From Miltoncostaea oceani (GTDB lineage: Bacteria; Actinomycetota; Thermoleophilia; Miltoncostaeales; Miltoncostaeaceae): DNA of 64,000 nucleotides. Location of the stretch: contig NZ_CP064356.1 of assembly GCF_018141545.1 (NCBI RefSeq), positions 3,485,001 to 3,549,000 on the forward strand. Direction: 5' to 3'. Positions within the stretch are counted from its first letter, which is position 1. Each line of letters opens with the position of its first letter. Position numbers and translations under genes: made by a program. This document shows, in pieces, positions 40,129 through 48,321 of the stretch. The notes beneath the pieces were generated by a model. It was given only the letters and a program-made list of their open reading frames with translations. It made no database searches and was not told where the DNA came from.

Positions 40129-40161
40129 CGCTACGCCGTGCGTCCGACGCGCGGCGTAGCG
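40129..40161. repeat. 15-bp hairpin between the paired exported-protein genes
   Basis: CGCTACGCCG pairs with CGGCGTAGCG, followed inward by a T-G wobble and GCGT/ACGC around a three-base loop. It can terminate the first gene, act as operator, or control the second gene: a possible -10 TAGCGT (40157-40162) sits in its right arm. Confidence 0.5.
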
Positions 40162-40196
40162 TGGCGCCTCGGTGTTCGCGCGTACGGGGGGTCGGC

Positions 40197-40721
40197 ATGT
40201 TGGGGACAGGTGCACTGAAGCGGCACTGGTGGGTCGGGATCGCGGCCGGCACGGCGCTCGGTCTCGGCGGGGTCGTCGCGCTCGAGGCGGCCACCGACGA
40301 GGCGAGCGCGCAGCGGCCCGTCGCCGTCACCGCGCAGCAGCTCAAGATCAACCAGAAGATCTCGCAGGCGGCGGTCCGGCGCAGCAACGATGCGCTCACC
40401 CGCCTCGGCGCCATCGAGGCGCACCCCTACCTGTTCGCCGTCAGCAGCGGCGCGGTCGGGTCGAACCTCGTGCGCGGCAACGGCGCGGTCTCGTCGCAGC
40501 GCGTCGACGAGGGCAACTACCGGGTGAAGTTCGACCGCAACATCAGCGCCTGCTCCTGGACGGGGACGCCGTCCGTCGACGCGCCGCCGGTGCCGGACGC
40601 CGTGTCCGTGCGGATCGCGCTCGACACGACCGACGCGGCGCGCACCCAGCTCGTGGTGCGGACCGCCAACGACGCCGGCGCGCCGGTGAACGGCGGGTTC
40701 CACGTGCAGGTGATCTGCTGA
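40197..40721 (+). CDS. Exported protein, second of a paralogous pair
   Basis: This 174-residue protein shares the layout of the one at 39422: hydrophobic N-terminus HWWVGIAAGTALGLGGVVAL, cleavage-like ASAQ, helix QLKINQKISQAAVRRSNDAL, and a C-terminal beta domain with RGNGAVSS, YRVKFDRNISACSWTGT and terminal VIC. It lacks the alanine-rich repeat of its paralogue. ATG 40197 follows a run of six G. Function is unknown. A cell-surface role is likely, with folding perhaps dependent on the DsbA/DsbB pair. Confidence 0.65.
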   Translation: MLGTGALKRHWWVGIAAGTALGLGGVVALEAATDEASAQRPVAVTAQQLKINQKISQAAVRRSNDALTRLGAIEAHPYLFAVSSGAVGSNLVRGNGAVSSQRVDEGNYRVKFDRNISACSWTGTPSVDAPPVPDAVSVRIALDTTDAARTQLVVRTANDAGAPVNGGFHVQVIC

Positions 40722-40730
40722 GCGACTGAC

Positions 40731-40746
40731 CGGCCCCGCGGGGCCG
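40731..40746. terminator. Palindromic GC hairpin between convergent genes
   Basis: CGGCCCC and GGGGCCG are separated by two bases. It lies between the ends of the exported-protein gene (plus) and ddl (minus) and can serve both. Confidence 0.5.
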
Positions 40747-40757
40747 CGCCCGGGCGA

Positions 40758-41696
40758 TCACGCCCCGAGCGCGGCCTCCGCGAGGATCCGCTCCACGACC
40801 TCGTCGAAGCCGAGCCCCGCCGCCTCGGCCGCCTTCGGCAGCAGGCTCGTGTCGGTCATCCCGGGGATCGCGTTGATCTCGAGCACCCAGAGCCGGTCGT
40901 CGGGGTCGAGGATCATGTCGACGCGGCTCAGGCCGCGGCACCCGAGCGCCCGGAAGCAGGCGATCGCCAGGCGCGCGGCCTCCTGCGCCACCTCGTCCGG
41001 CAGGCGCGCCGGGGCGACGAACTCGGTCAGGCCCGGGGTGTAGCGGGCCTCGAAGTCGTAGAAGTCGCGGCCGATCGGCGTCGCCTCCACCACCGGGAGG
41101 GCCCACGGCTCCCCTGTGCCGAGCACGGAGATCGCCAGCTCCCGGCCGGGCACGAACCGCTCCAGCAGCACGCGGTCGTCGTACGACAGGGCGCTCATCA
41201 ACGCCCCCGGGACCTCGGCGGCGTCGTGGGCGACCGAGATGCCGAGCGCGGAGCCCTGCTTGGCGGGCTTCACCACCAGGGGCAGCCCCAGCCGCTCCCG
41301 GATGTCCGGCAGGGCCTCGGCCGCGCCGAGCTCGCGGAAGGCGTCCTGGCGGAACGCGTACGCCGGGGGCGTCGGGATGCCGGCGGCGTCGAAGTGGGCC
41401 TTCGCGACGACCTTGTCCCACGTGCGCTCGCACGCCAGCACGCCGGGGCCGGTGTACGGGATCTCCAGGATCTCGAGCAGCTCCTGCACGGTCCCGTCCT
41501 CGCCGCCGCGGCCGTGGAGGGCGATGAACGCCGCGTCGGGGCGCTCGTTGCGGAGCGTGCGGACGAGGTGCTGGTCGACGTCGACCTCCAGCACGTCGTG
41601 CCCGAGGCGGCGGAGCGCGGCCTCGGCGTTCGCGCCGGAGCGGAGGCTCACCTCGCGCTCCAGCGACCGCCCGCCCTTCAGAACGGCGACCCTCAC
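40758..41696 (-). CDS. ddl: D-alanine--D-alanine ligase
   Basis: Ddl joins two D-Ala for the peptidoglycan stem peptide. The 312-residue ATP-grasp protein has VAVLKGGRSLEREVSLRSG, HGRGGEDGTVQ, VVKPAKQGSALGISV, and the metal-binding end LEINAIPGMTDTSLLPKAA. GTG 41696 overlaps the aminotransferase stop as GTGA on the minus strand, so the two form an operon. D-alanine supply and use may thus be linked to the aminotransferase (inference). Confidence 0.95.
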   Translation of the reverse strand: MRVAVLKGGRSLEREVSLRSGANAEAALRRLGHDVLEVDVDQHLVRTLRNERPDAAFIALHGRGGEDGTVQELLEILEIPYTGPGVLACERTWDKVVAKAHFDAAGIPTPPAYAFRQDAFRELGAAEALPDIRERLGLPLVVKPAKQGSALGISVAHDAAEVPGALMSALSYDDRVLLERFVPGRELAISVLGTGEPWALPVVEATPIGRDFYDFEARYTPGLTEFVAPARLPDEVAQEAARLAIACFRALGCRGLSRVDMILDPDDRLWVLEINAIPGMTDTSLLPKAAEAAGLGFDEVVERILAEAALGA

Positions 41697-43018
41697 GTGA
41701 GCCCTCCCAGGGCGCGGTGCAGCTCGGTCATCTCGGACACGGCGACCCCCAGGCGTCGGACGCCCTCGCTGATGACGGCCTCGGGGACCCCCGAGAAGTT
41801 CAGGCGCATCGAGTCGCCGCCGCGGCCGTCGAGGAACGCGCCGCGGCCCGGCACGAACCCGACGGCGTGCTTCTCGCTCGCCGACGCCAGCAGGTGGGTC
41901 GTGTCGAGGTAGGCGGGCAGCGTCGCCCACACGAACAGGCCGCCCTCCGGGCGGGTCCAGACCGCCTCCGGGGGCATCTCCTCCTCCAGCGCGCGCAGCA
42001 TCGCGTCGCGGCGGGAGCGGTAGATGCCGTTGAGGCGCTGCACGTAGTCGCGCCAGTCGTAGCGGCGCATGTACTCGATGATGAAGCGCTGGGACATCGT
42101 CGACGTGCAGAGGTCGGCGGCCTGCTTGCCGAGGTTCATCTTGCGCAGCACCGACGCGGGGGCGGCGACCCACCCGACGCGCAGGCCCGGCGACAGGATC
42201 TTCGAGAACGTCGAGAGGTGGATCACCCAGCCCGCCCCGTCGTCGAGCTCCCACAACGACGGCAGCGGCTCGCCCTCGAACCGGATCTGCCCGTACGGGT
42301 TGTCCTCCACGATCAGCAGCTCGCGGTCGTGCGCGAGGCGGATCAGGTGCTCCCGCCGCTCCAGCGACATCGTCACGCCGGCGGGGTTGTGGAAGTTGGG
42401 GATCGTGTAGAGCAGCTTCGGCGTCCGGCCCTCGGCGGCGAGGCGCGACAACGCCTCCTCGACCAGGTCGGTGCGCAGGCCGTCCCCGTCCATCGGGATG
42501 TGCTCGACGCGGGCCTCGTACGTGGTGAAGCAGGGGACCGCGCCGGGGTACGTCGGCCCCTCCGCGAGGATCGTGTCCCCCGGGTTCACGAAGGTCCGGA
42601 TGGAGAGGTCGATCGCCTGCTGGCCGCCCGTCGTGACCATCACGTCGTCGACGCCGACGCGGGCGCCGTCGCCCCCCATGATCTCCACGATCCGCTCGCG
42701 CATCTCCAGCAGCCCCTCGGTGGGGCCGTACTGGAGCGCCGACGCCAGGTGGTCGCGGGCGACCACCTCGATCACCTCGTCGAACATCTCCCGGGCGAAC
42801 GACTCGGTGTTCGGGAAGCCGCCGGCGAGCGAGATGATGTCGGGACGCTCCGACAGCGACATCAGGTCGCGCATCACCGACGACACGATCCCCGCGGCGC
42901 GCGAGGCGAAGCGGACGTCGTAGCGTGCCGAGTCGCCCGGGGTCAGGGCGCTCTCGTGCGGCCGGTGCCGCGGCGGGGGGGTCCGTGGGTGCGTCGGGTC
43001 TCCCTCGGGGGGGTGCAT
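41693..43018 (-). CDS. PLP-dependent class I/II aminotransferase
   Basis: This 441-residue fold-type I aminotransferase has the PLP Lys in STFSKILSPGLRVGW, GGQQAIDL, NFHNPAGVTMS and a C-terminal MRLNFSGV Arg motif. The closest recognisable group is the LysN/2-aminoadipate aminotransferase-like set, but substrate is not fixed by sequence. I chose ATG 43018; the first 30 residues are Pro/His-rich and probably disordered. GTG 43027, four bases behind a TAGACT element, is an alternative start. It precedes ddl in an operon. Confidence 0.85.
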   Translation of the reverse strand: MHPPEGDPTHPRTPPPRHRPHESALTPGDSARYDVRFASRAAGIVSSVMRDLMSLSERPDIISLAGGFPNTESFAREMFDEVIEVVARDHLASALQYGPTEGLLEMRERIVEIMGGDGARVGVDDVMVTTGGQQAIDLSIRTFVNPGDTILAEGPTYPGAVPCFTTYEARVEHIPMDGDGLRTDLVEEALSRLAAEGRTPKLLYTIPNFHNPAGVTMSLERREHLIRLAHDRELLIVEDNPYGQIRFEGEPLPSLWELDDGAGWVIHLSTFSKILSPGLRVGWVAAPASVLRKMNLGKQAADLCTSTMSQRFIIEYMRRYDWRDYVQRLNGIYRSRRDAMLRALEEEMPPEAVWTRPEGGLFVWATLPAYLDTTHLLASASEKHAVGFVPGRGAFLDGRGGDSMRLNFSGVPEAVISEGVRRLGVAVSEMTELHRALGGLT

Positions 43019-43031
43019 GACGATCACGTCC

Positions 43032-43037
43032 AGTCTA
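43032..43037 (-). promoter_or_regulatory. -10 element TAGACT for the aminotransferase-ddl operon
   Basis: Read on the minus strand, TAGACT lies 13 bases before ATG 43018 and four bases before an in-frame GTG. The divergent gtrA promoter is about 50 bases away. Confidence 0.45.
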
Positions 43038-43084
43038 GGGGGCGTCCGCCGCCGGGCCGAGCGGGTGCGCCGCGGGGCCTCTGG

Positions 43085-43090
43085 TACCAT
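43085..43090 (+). promoter_or_regulatory. -10 element TACCAT, leaderless gtrA start
   Basis: TACCAT ends eight bases before GTG 43099, with no Shine-Dalgarno sequence between. Confidence 0.6.
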
Positions 43091-43098
43091 CGCGGGCC

Positions 43099-43551
43099 GT
43101 GCCGACCCGGTCCGCCCCGCCCCCGGCAATGCCCCAGGCACGCGTGCTCCGCGTGCCGAACATCCGGCGTGCCCGACGCGACGACTGGCAGCAGCTGCTG
43201 CGGTTCTGCGTGGTCGGTGCGACGGGGTATCTGGTCAACCTCGCGGTCTTCTCGGCGCTGGTCTACGGGGCCGACGCGCATCACGCGGTCGCGGCCCTCG
43301 GCGCGTTCGCCGTGGCCTGGACCAGCAACTTCGTCGTCAACAAGTTCTGGACCTTCCGCCGCCACGGCCTGTCGGCGCTGCAGCAGGGCGCCCGGTACCT
43401 GGCGGTGAGCCTCGTCGCGCTCGGCCTGAACCTCGTCCTGCTCGAGGTGCTGGTGCGCGCCGGCACCCCCGAGGTGCTCGGCCAGGCCATCGCGATCGCC
43501 GCCGTCATGCCGGTGAACTTCCTGCTCAACCGCCGCTGGTCCTTCCGGTAG
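43099..43551 (+). CDS. GtrA-family membrane protein
   Basis: This 150-residue protein has four predicted membrane helices and GtrA signatures FCVVGATGYLVNLAVF, SNFVVNKFWTF and NFLLNRRWSF. GtrA proteins help flip lipid-linked sugars for surface glycosylation. It is followed closely by two large GT-C-like membrane proteins, consistent with a cell-envelope glycosylation locus. The N-terminal 30 residues are basic. Confidence 0.9.
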   Translation: MPTRSAPPPAMPQARVLRVPNIRRARRDDWQQLLRFCVVGATGYLVNLAVFSALVYGADAHHAVAALGAFAVAWTSNFVVNKFWTFRRHGLSALQQGARYLAVSLVALGLNLVLLEVLVRAGTPEVLGQAIAIAAVMPVNFLLNRRWSFR

Positions 43552-43556
43552 GACGG

Positions 43557-45374
43557 GTGACCGGCCGGCGACGGGCCCTCGCGGCCCTGCTCGCGGGCCT
43601 CGCGCTCACCCTCGGGGCCGGGCGCGCGGCGGCCGCCCCGGTCAGCGAGCCGACACCCGCCGAGGCGACGCGCGCCGCCGGCGACCTCGTGCGGGCCGTC
43701 GCCGACAAGGCCACCGAGATCCAGCGGGGCCTCGACGGTCCCGCCCCCTCCCGGGAGCCGACGCTCACCGACGACGAGGTCACGGCGATCGCCGAGACCT
43801 CCTCCGAGCTCCGCGACTGGACCGACGGGCGCGAGATCTCCCGGACCGCCGTCGACTACGACGAGGACGACCGGGTCCACACCTACTTCGCGGTCAGCGA
43901 GGACGCCGACGGCGACGAGACCGTCGAGGCGCAGGTGGTCGTCTCCGACGCGACGGGCGAGATCACCGAGGTCCGCACCGGGCCGCAGGTCGCCTGGATG
44001 ATGGCGCGCGGCTACGAGGGGGCGTTCGGCCGGGCGATCAACCGCCCGGCGATCTGGCTCGGCCTGTGCGCCCTCTTCCTGCTCCCGCTGCTGCCGTTCC
44101 TGCGCCCCTCCCGGCTGATCTCGATGCGCACCCTCGACCTGCTGGTGCTGCTGTCGTTCGGGATCTCGCTGATCTGGTTCAACCGGGGCGAGGTCTTCAC
44201 GTCGGTCCCGCTGCAGTACCCGCCGATGGTCTACATCGGACTGCGCCTCGCGTGGATCGCGGTGGCCCGCACCCGCGCGGCGCGCCACGACGCCCCCGAC
44301 CCGCCGCCGGGACGGCCGCGCCGGCCGGTGCTCGGCAGCTCCGCGCCCACGTGGCTGCTGGTCAGCCTGCTCGCCGTGACCCTCGCCCTGCGCTTCGGCC
44401 TGAACGCCTTCGACTCGAACGTGATCGACGTCGGCTACGCGGGGGTGATCGGCGCGGACCGGATCGCCCACGGCACCACCCCCTACGGGAACATGCCGAG
44501 CGACTGCGGCAGCTGCGACACGTACGGGCCGCTGAACTACATCTCGTACGTCCCGTTCGAGCTGGCGGAGCCGTGGACCGGGACGTGGGACGCCCTCCCC
44601 GCCGCCCACGGCGCCGCGACGCTCTTCGACATCCTCTGCATCGCCGGGATGTTCACGCTCGGGTGGCGCCTCGCCGGGATGCGCCTCGGCATCGGCCTCG
44701 CGCTCGCGTGGTCGGCGTTCCCCTTCACCGGCTTCGCCCTCGCGACGAACTCCAACGACTCCCTCGTCGCGGCGACCCTGATCTGGGGGCTCGTCGTCGC
44801 ACGGCACCCCGTCGGCCGCGGCCTGCTGCTCGGGCTGGCGCTCGCCACCAAGTTCGCGCCGGCGATCCTGCTGCCGTTGTGGAGCCGGCGTCCGTTCCCG
44901 CGCCCGGCGCCGGGGCGGACCCTGCTCCCGTTCGTCGCGGGGCTCGCCGGCGCCGCCGTGCTGACGGGCTGGGTGCTGCTGCTCGACGGCGCCGACGGGA
45001 TCCGCGCGTTCTGGTCCCGTACGCTCGGCTACCAGCTGGGGCGCGACTCGCCGTTCTCGATCTGGGGGCAGCACCCCGGCCTGCGCCCGGTGCAGATCGG
45101 GTTGATGGTCCTGGTCGCCGTCGCCGCGGTGGCCGTGCTGCGCTGGCCACGGCGGCTGGACATGCTCACCATGACCGCGCTCTCCGGCGCACTCCTGATC
45201 GGTGTCGAGCTGACCCTGACCCACTGGTTCTACCTCTACATCCCCTGGTTCCTGCCGTTCGCGCTGGTGGCGATGGTGATCGAGTGGCCGCCCCCCGTCC
45301 GCGCCGAGCGCCCCGACGTGCCACCCGCCGAGGCGCCCGCGCACGACCCGGCGCCCGTCCCGGTGGCGACGTGA
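43557..45374 (+). CDS. Large membrane protein, GT87/GT-C-like glycosyltransferase
   Basis: This 605-residue protein has a signal-like N-terminus, an extracytoplasmic domain of about 130 residues with a PepSY-like strand pattern near DATGEITEVRTG, and then about ten membrane helices. The first luminal loop carries DVGYAGVIGADRIAHGTTPY and TYGPLNYISYVPFE, the pattern of DUF2029/GT87 polyprenyl-phosphate-sugar transferases. It has four cysteines, two of them in CGSC. GTG 43557 starts six bases after gtrA. Sugar and acceptor are unknown. Confidence 0.65.
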   Translation: MTGRRRALAALLAGLALTLGAGRAAAAPVSEPTPAEATRAAGDLVRAVADKATEIQRGLDGPAPSREPTLTDDEVTAIAETSSELRDWTDGREISRTAVDYDEDDRVHTYFAVSEDADGDETVEAQVVVSDATGEITEVRTGPQVAWMMARGYEGAFGRAINRPAIWLGLCALFLLPLLPFLRPSRLISMRTLDLLVLLSFGISLIWFNRGEVFTSVPLQYPPMVYIGLRLAWIAVARTRAARHDAPDPPPGRPRRPVLGSSAPTWLLVSLLAVTLALRFGLNAFDSNVIDVGYAGVIGADRIAHGTTPYGNMPSDCGSCDTYGPLNYISYVPFELAEPWTGTWDALPAAHGAATLFDILCIAGMFTLGWRLAGMRLGIGLALAWSAFPFTGFALATNSNDSLVAATLIWGLVVARHPVGRGLLLGLALATKFAPAILLPLWSRRPFPRPAPGRTLLPFVAGLAGAAVLTGWVLLLDGADGIRAFWSRTLGYQLGRDSPFSIWGQHPGLRPVQIGLMVLVAVAAVAVLRWPRRLDMLTMTALSGALLIGVELTLTHWFYLYIPWFLPFALVAMVIEWPPPVRAERPDVPPAEAPAHDPAPVPVAT

Positions 45375-46654
45375 CCGGCCGCTGGGCCCTGCCCGCGGGC
45401 GCCGTGGCGCTCGCGGCGCTCGTCTGGGCGATCCCCCTGCAGCTCGGCGTCTACGCCGACGCCGTCATCACCGACATCCCCGTCTACCGGCGCGCCTACG
45501 AGGAGATCGCCGCCGGCGGGGTGCCGTACGCCGACTTCAGCCTCGAGTACCCGCCGCTCGCGGGGGCGCTGTTCTGGCTCGCCGGCGCGCTGCCGGGTCC
45601 CTACGGGGTGACCTTCTCGGTGCTGATGTGCCTCTGCCTCTGCGCCACCGTGCTCGGCGTGATCGCCCTGGGGCGGGCGATCGGGCTCGACGGGCGGCGC
45701 CAGACGGTGGCGGCGGTGCTCACCGCCGTCAGCCCCCTGCTGATCGGCAACCTCGTCGAGACCCGGTTCGACCTCGCCCTCGCGGCGCTGCTCGTCTGGA
45801 CGCTGTGGGCGGCGGCGACGGAGCGGTGGAGGCTTGCGTGGGGGCTCCTCGCCGCCGCGACGCTGCTGAAGCTGGTCCCCCTCGCCCTGATCCCCGTCCT
45901 CGTGATCTGGCAGCGGCACCGGCAGGGCAACCGCGGCGCCCTCGCCGGCGTCGCGGCCTGCCTCGGGATCGTCGCGGCCGTGATGGCGCCGTTCGTGATC
46001 ATGTCGCCGTCGGGGACCTGGGACCTCGTGCAGTACCACCTCGACCGCCCCCTGCAGATCGAGGCGACCGCCTCCGCCTACCTGCTCGGGCTGCACGCCC
46101 TCGCGGACATCGGCATCACCGTCGAGAACTCGTTCGGCAGCCAGGGGCTCTCCGGGACGGGCCCGGCGGTGCTCGCCGGCCTCTCCACGCTCGCGCTGAT
46201 CGTGATCCTGGTCGCGATCGCGTGGACGCTGTGGCTGGGGCTGCACCGCGCCCGCCACCCCGGCGACGCCCGCCTGTTCGTCGCGGCGAGCGCGGCGACG
46301 GTGGTCGCCCTGCTCGTGTGCGGGAAGGTGCTGTCCCCCCAGTTCCTGGTGTGGCTGCTGCCCGTCTGCTTCCTCGTCGCCGGCCGCTTCGGGCCCGCGT
46401 CCGCGGCGCTGGCCGCCGCGGCGATGCTGCTGACGTTCAGCTACTTCCCGCACCGCTACTTCGACCTGGTCGCGCTCGACAGCCTCCCGATCGGGCTGCT
46501 GGTGCTCCGCGACAGCGTCCTGATCGCCCTGCTCGCGGCGTGCTGGCCGCGGCCGAGCATCGCCGGGCGGCCCCTCGGGCGCGTCCTCGGGCGGGAGCGC
46601 ACCGACCCGATGCGCGCCGACCAGGCCGTCTCCGCCCGCTACCTCACGGACTGA
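45371..46654 (+). CDS. GT87-family membrane glycosyltransferase
   Basis: This 427-residue protein has about ten membrane helices and the GT87/DUF2029 signature ITDIPVYRRAYEEIAAGG followed by PYADFSLEYPPLAG in the first outer loop. The first Asp there is the expected catalytic base. Members transfer mannose or arabinose from polyprenyl-phosphate carriers. It overlaps the previous gene as GTGA, so the two probably act together on one envelope polymer. Confidence 0.75.
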   Translation: MTGRWALPAGAVALAALVWAIPLQLGVYADAVITDIPVYRRAYEEIAAGGVPYADFSLEYPPLAGALFWLAGALPGPYGVTFSVLMCLCLCATVLGVIALGRAIGLDGRRQTVAAVLTAVSPLLIGNLVETRFDLALAALLVWTLWAAATERWRLAWGLLAAATLLKLVPLALIPVLVIWQRHRQGNRGALAGVAACLGIVAAVMAPFVIMSPSGTWDLVQYHLDRPLQIEATASAYLLGLHALADIGITVENSFGSQGLSGTGPAVLAGLSTLALIVILVAIAWTLWLGLHRARHPGDARLFVAASAATVVALLVCGKVLSPQFLVWLLPVCFLVAGRFGPASAALAAAAMLLTFSYFPHRYFDLVALDSLPIGLLVLRDSVLIALLAACWPRPSIAGRPLGRVLGRERTDPMRADQAVSARYLTD

Positions 46655-46663
46655 CGGCGGGGG

Positions 46664-47437
46664 TCAGCCCTCGAGACTGAAGGTGGAGATGGCGGTCGCG
46701 CGGCCGTCGTCGCCCGCGTCGACCACCGCCCCCTGCACCAGCACTCCGCCGTCGGCGGGCTCGAAGCGCCCCGGCGTGGAGCCGAGGAACCGGCGCAGCA
46801 CGATCTCCTTGCGGACGCCGATGACGGAGTCGTGCGGGCCGGTCATGCCGAGGTCGGTGAGGTACGCCGTCCCACCCTCCAGCAGCCGCGCGTCGGCCGT
46901 CTGGACGTGGGTGTGCGTCCCGACGACGGCGGTCACGCGCCCGGCGAGGTGGTGGCCGAGGGCGATCTTCTCGCTCGTCGCCTCCGCGTGGACGTCGACG
47001 AACACGAACGTCGCCGCGCGCCGCGCCTCGGCGACGAGGTCGTCGATCACCGCGAACGGGCTCTGAGCCGCCGTCAGGAACACCGACCCCATGACGTTGA
47101 CGACGCTGACGGGACCCGCCGCCGTCTCGACCGTCGTCAGGCCGCGCCCGGGGGCGCGGACGGCGATGTTGGCGGGGCGCAGCATCCGGGGCTCGGTCTC
47201 GAGCATCGGGTAGATCTCGGGCTTCTGCAGCGTGTGGTTGCCGCCGGTGAGCACGTCGACGCCCGCGTCGAGCAGGTCGCGCGCCTGGCGGGGCGAGGTG
47301 CCGGCGCCGGCGGCGGCGTTCTCGGCGTTGACGATCACCACGTCCGGCCGGTGCGTCTCCCGCAACCCGGGCAGGGCCGCGAGCAGGGCGCGCATGCCCA
47401 CCCCGCCGACCACGTCACCCACCAGGATCGCCCGCAT
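46664..47437 (-). CDS. YmdB-family metallophosphoesterase
   Basis: This 257-residue phosphodiesterase has the family metal ligands in LVGDVVGGVG, NAENAAAGAG, GGNHTLQK, DVHAEATSEK and GTHTHVQTAD. Bacillus YmdB hydrolyses 2',3'-cyclic nucleotides and affects sporulation and biofilm choice. ATG 47437 lies eight bases after a minus-strand TAGGCT, so it is leaderless. The upstream extension in frame is rejected. Confidence 0.92.
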   Translation of the reverse strand: MRAILVGDVVGGVGMRALLAALPGLRETHRPDVVIVNAENAAAGAGTSPRQARDLLDAGVDVLTGGNHTLQKPEIYPMLETEPRMLRPANIAVRAPGRGLTTVETAAGPVSVVNVMGSVFLTAAQSPFAVIDDLVAEARRAATFVFVDVHAEATSEKIALGHHLAGRVTAVVGTHTHVQTADARLLEGGTAYLTDLGMTGPHDSVIGVRKEIVLRRFLGSTPGRFEPADGGVLVQGAVVDAGDDGRATAISTFSLEG

Positions 47438-47445
47438 GGCGGGGG

Positions 47446-47451
47446 AGCCTA
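47446..47451 (-). promoter_or_regulatory. -10 element TAGGCT for ymdB
   Basis: On the minus strand TAGGCT ends eight bases before ATG 47437, with no Shine-Dalgarno sequence between. Confidence 0.55.
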
Positions 47452-47465
47452 CCCCCACGGCGACC

Positions 47466-48215
47466 TCAGACGATCAGCGAGGCCTCGGTGCGGAGCAGCT
47501 CGAGGTCGACGTGGTTGCCGTCGTCGGCCGTGAACTGGGAGATCTCCTGCTCGGCCACGGCCGAGAAGTCGTGGACCCGGCCGAGGACCGTGATGCCGGC
47601 GCGGACCGACTCGCCGACGCTCGGGCGCGAACCCGACGCCGGGTCGGTGATGTGCGTCATCCTCAGCACCAGGCCGCTCGCGGCCACGGCGGGGGTGATC
47701 GTGACCTCGTAGCCCTCGATCTTCCCGAAGACGGTGTAGTTCGTGACGCTGGCGACGGTGCCGTCCACCGGCGCGTAGACCGTCGTGCCGGCGGGGGCGC
47801 CGACGGAGAGGCCGGCGGTGTCCGGGCCGACGCGGTCGCGGCGCGGCGCCTGGTGGATGCGCAGGGCGCCGGTCGACTCCAGCGGGACGCCGGAGGCGTC
47901 GTCGATCGCGTGGAACGCCGCGGCGGTCACGCGCTCGGGGTCGACGGGGATGTGCACCTGCACGCCCTCGGCGCGGGCGATGACCATCTCGGGGGGGCGG
48001 GCGCCCGTCCCGAGCTCCGGCGAGGCGACCGGGGACGCCAACGGACCCGCGGCGTCGGTGCCGCCCCCGCCCATGGCGCCGAGCACGAGCGCGAGCACGG
48101 CGACGACGATCACGGGGATGGCGGCGGAGACGATGGCGCGGCGGTCCCGCCGGAACGCCCGGCGCCGTCGTGACGTCCGACGGGCGGCGAGCTGCTCCCT
48201 GGTGAGGGGGGGCAT
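47466..48215 (-). CDS. Anchored LytM/M23-like protein, zinc site degenerate
   Basis: This 249-residue protein has a basic cytoplasmic start, one membrane helix (about residues 29-48), a linker, and a C-terminal LytM-like beta domain. The pattern AGTTVYAPVDGTVASVTNY is typical of M23 peptidases and lipoyl-like folds. The HxH zinc motif is replaced by GNHVDLEL, so it is probably not a hydrolase but a binding or activator protein. ATG 48215 is leaderless behind TACTCT. Confidence 0.6.
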   Translation of the reverse strand: MPPLTREQLAARRTSRRRRAFRRDRRAIVSAAIPVIVVAVLALVLGAMGGGGTDAAGPLASPVASPELGTGARPPEMVIARAEGVQVHIPVDPERVTAAAFHAIDDASGVPLESTGALRIHQAPRRDRVGPDTAGLSVGAPAGTTVYAPVDGTVASVTNYTVFGKIEGYEVTITPAVAASGLVLRMTHITDPASGSRPSVGESVRAGITVLGRVHDFSAVAEQEISQFTADDGNHVDLELLRTEASLIV

Positions 48216-48223
48216 AGCGCGGG

Positions 48224-48229
48224 AGAGTA
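48224..48229 (-). promoter_or_regulatory. -10 element TACTCT for the LytM-like gene
   Basis: Read on the minus strand, TACTCT ends eight bases before ATG 48215. The divergent AI-2E gene promoter lies about 80 bases away. Confidence 0.55.
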
Positions 48230-48308
48230 GCCGACCTGCGCGCCGATGCGCCAGAGGCGCCGTGACGACGCCGGGACCGGAGGGCGACGGCCCCGGCCGG
48301 GGAGGCCC

Positions 48309-48314
48309 TAAGAT
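48309..48314 (+). promoter_or_regulatory. -10 element TAAGAT for the AI-2E/ABC operon
   Basis: TAAGAT ends seven bases before ATG 48322. The ATG at 48313 lies within the element and is excluded as the start. Confidence 0.6.
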
Positions 48315-48321
48315 GCCCCCG

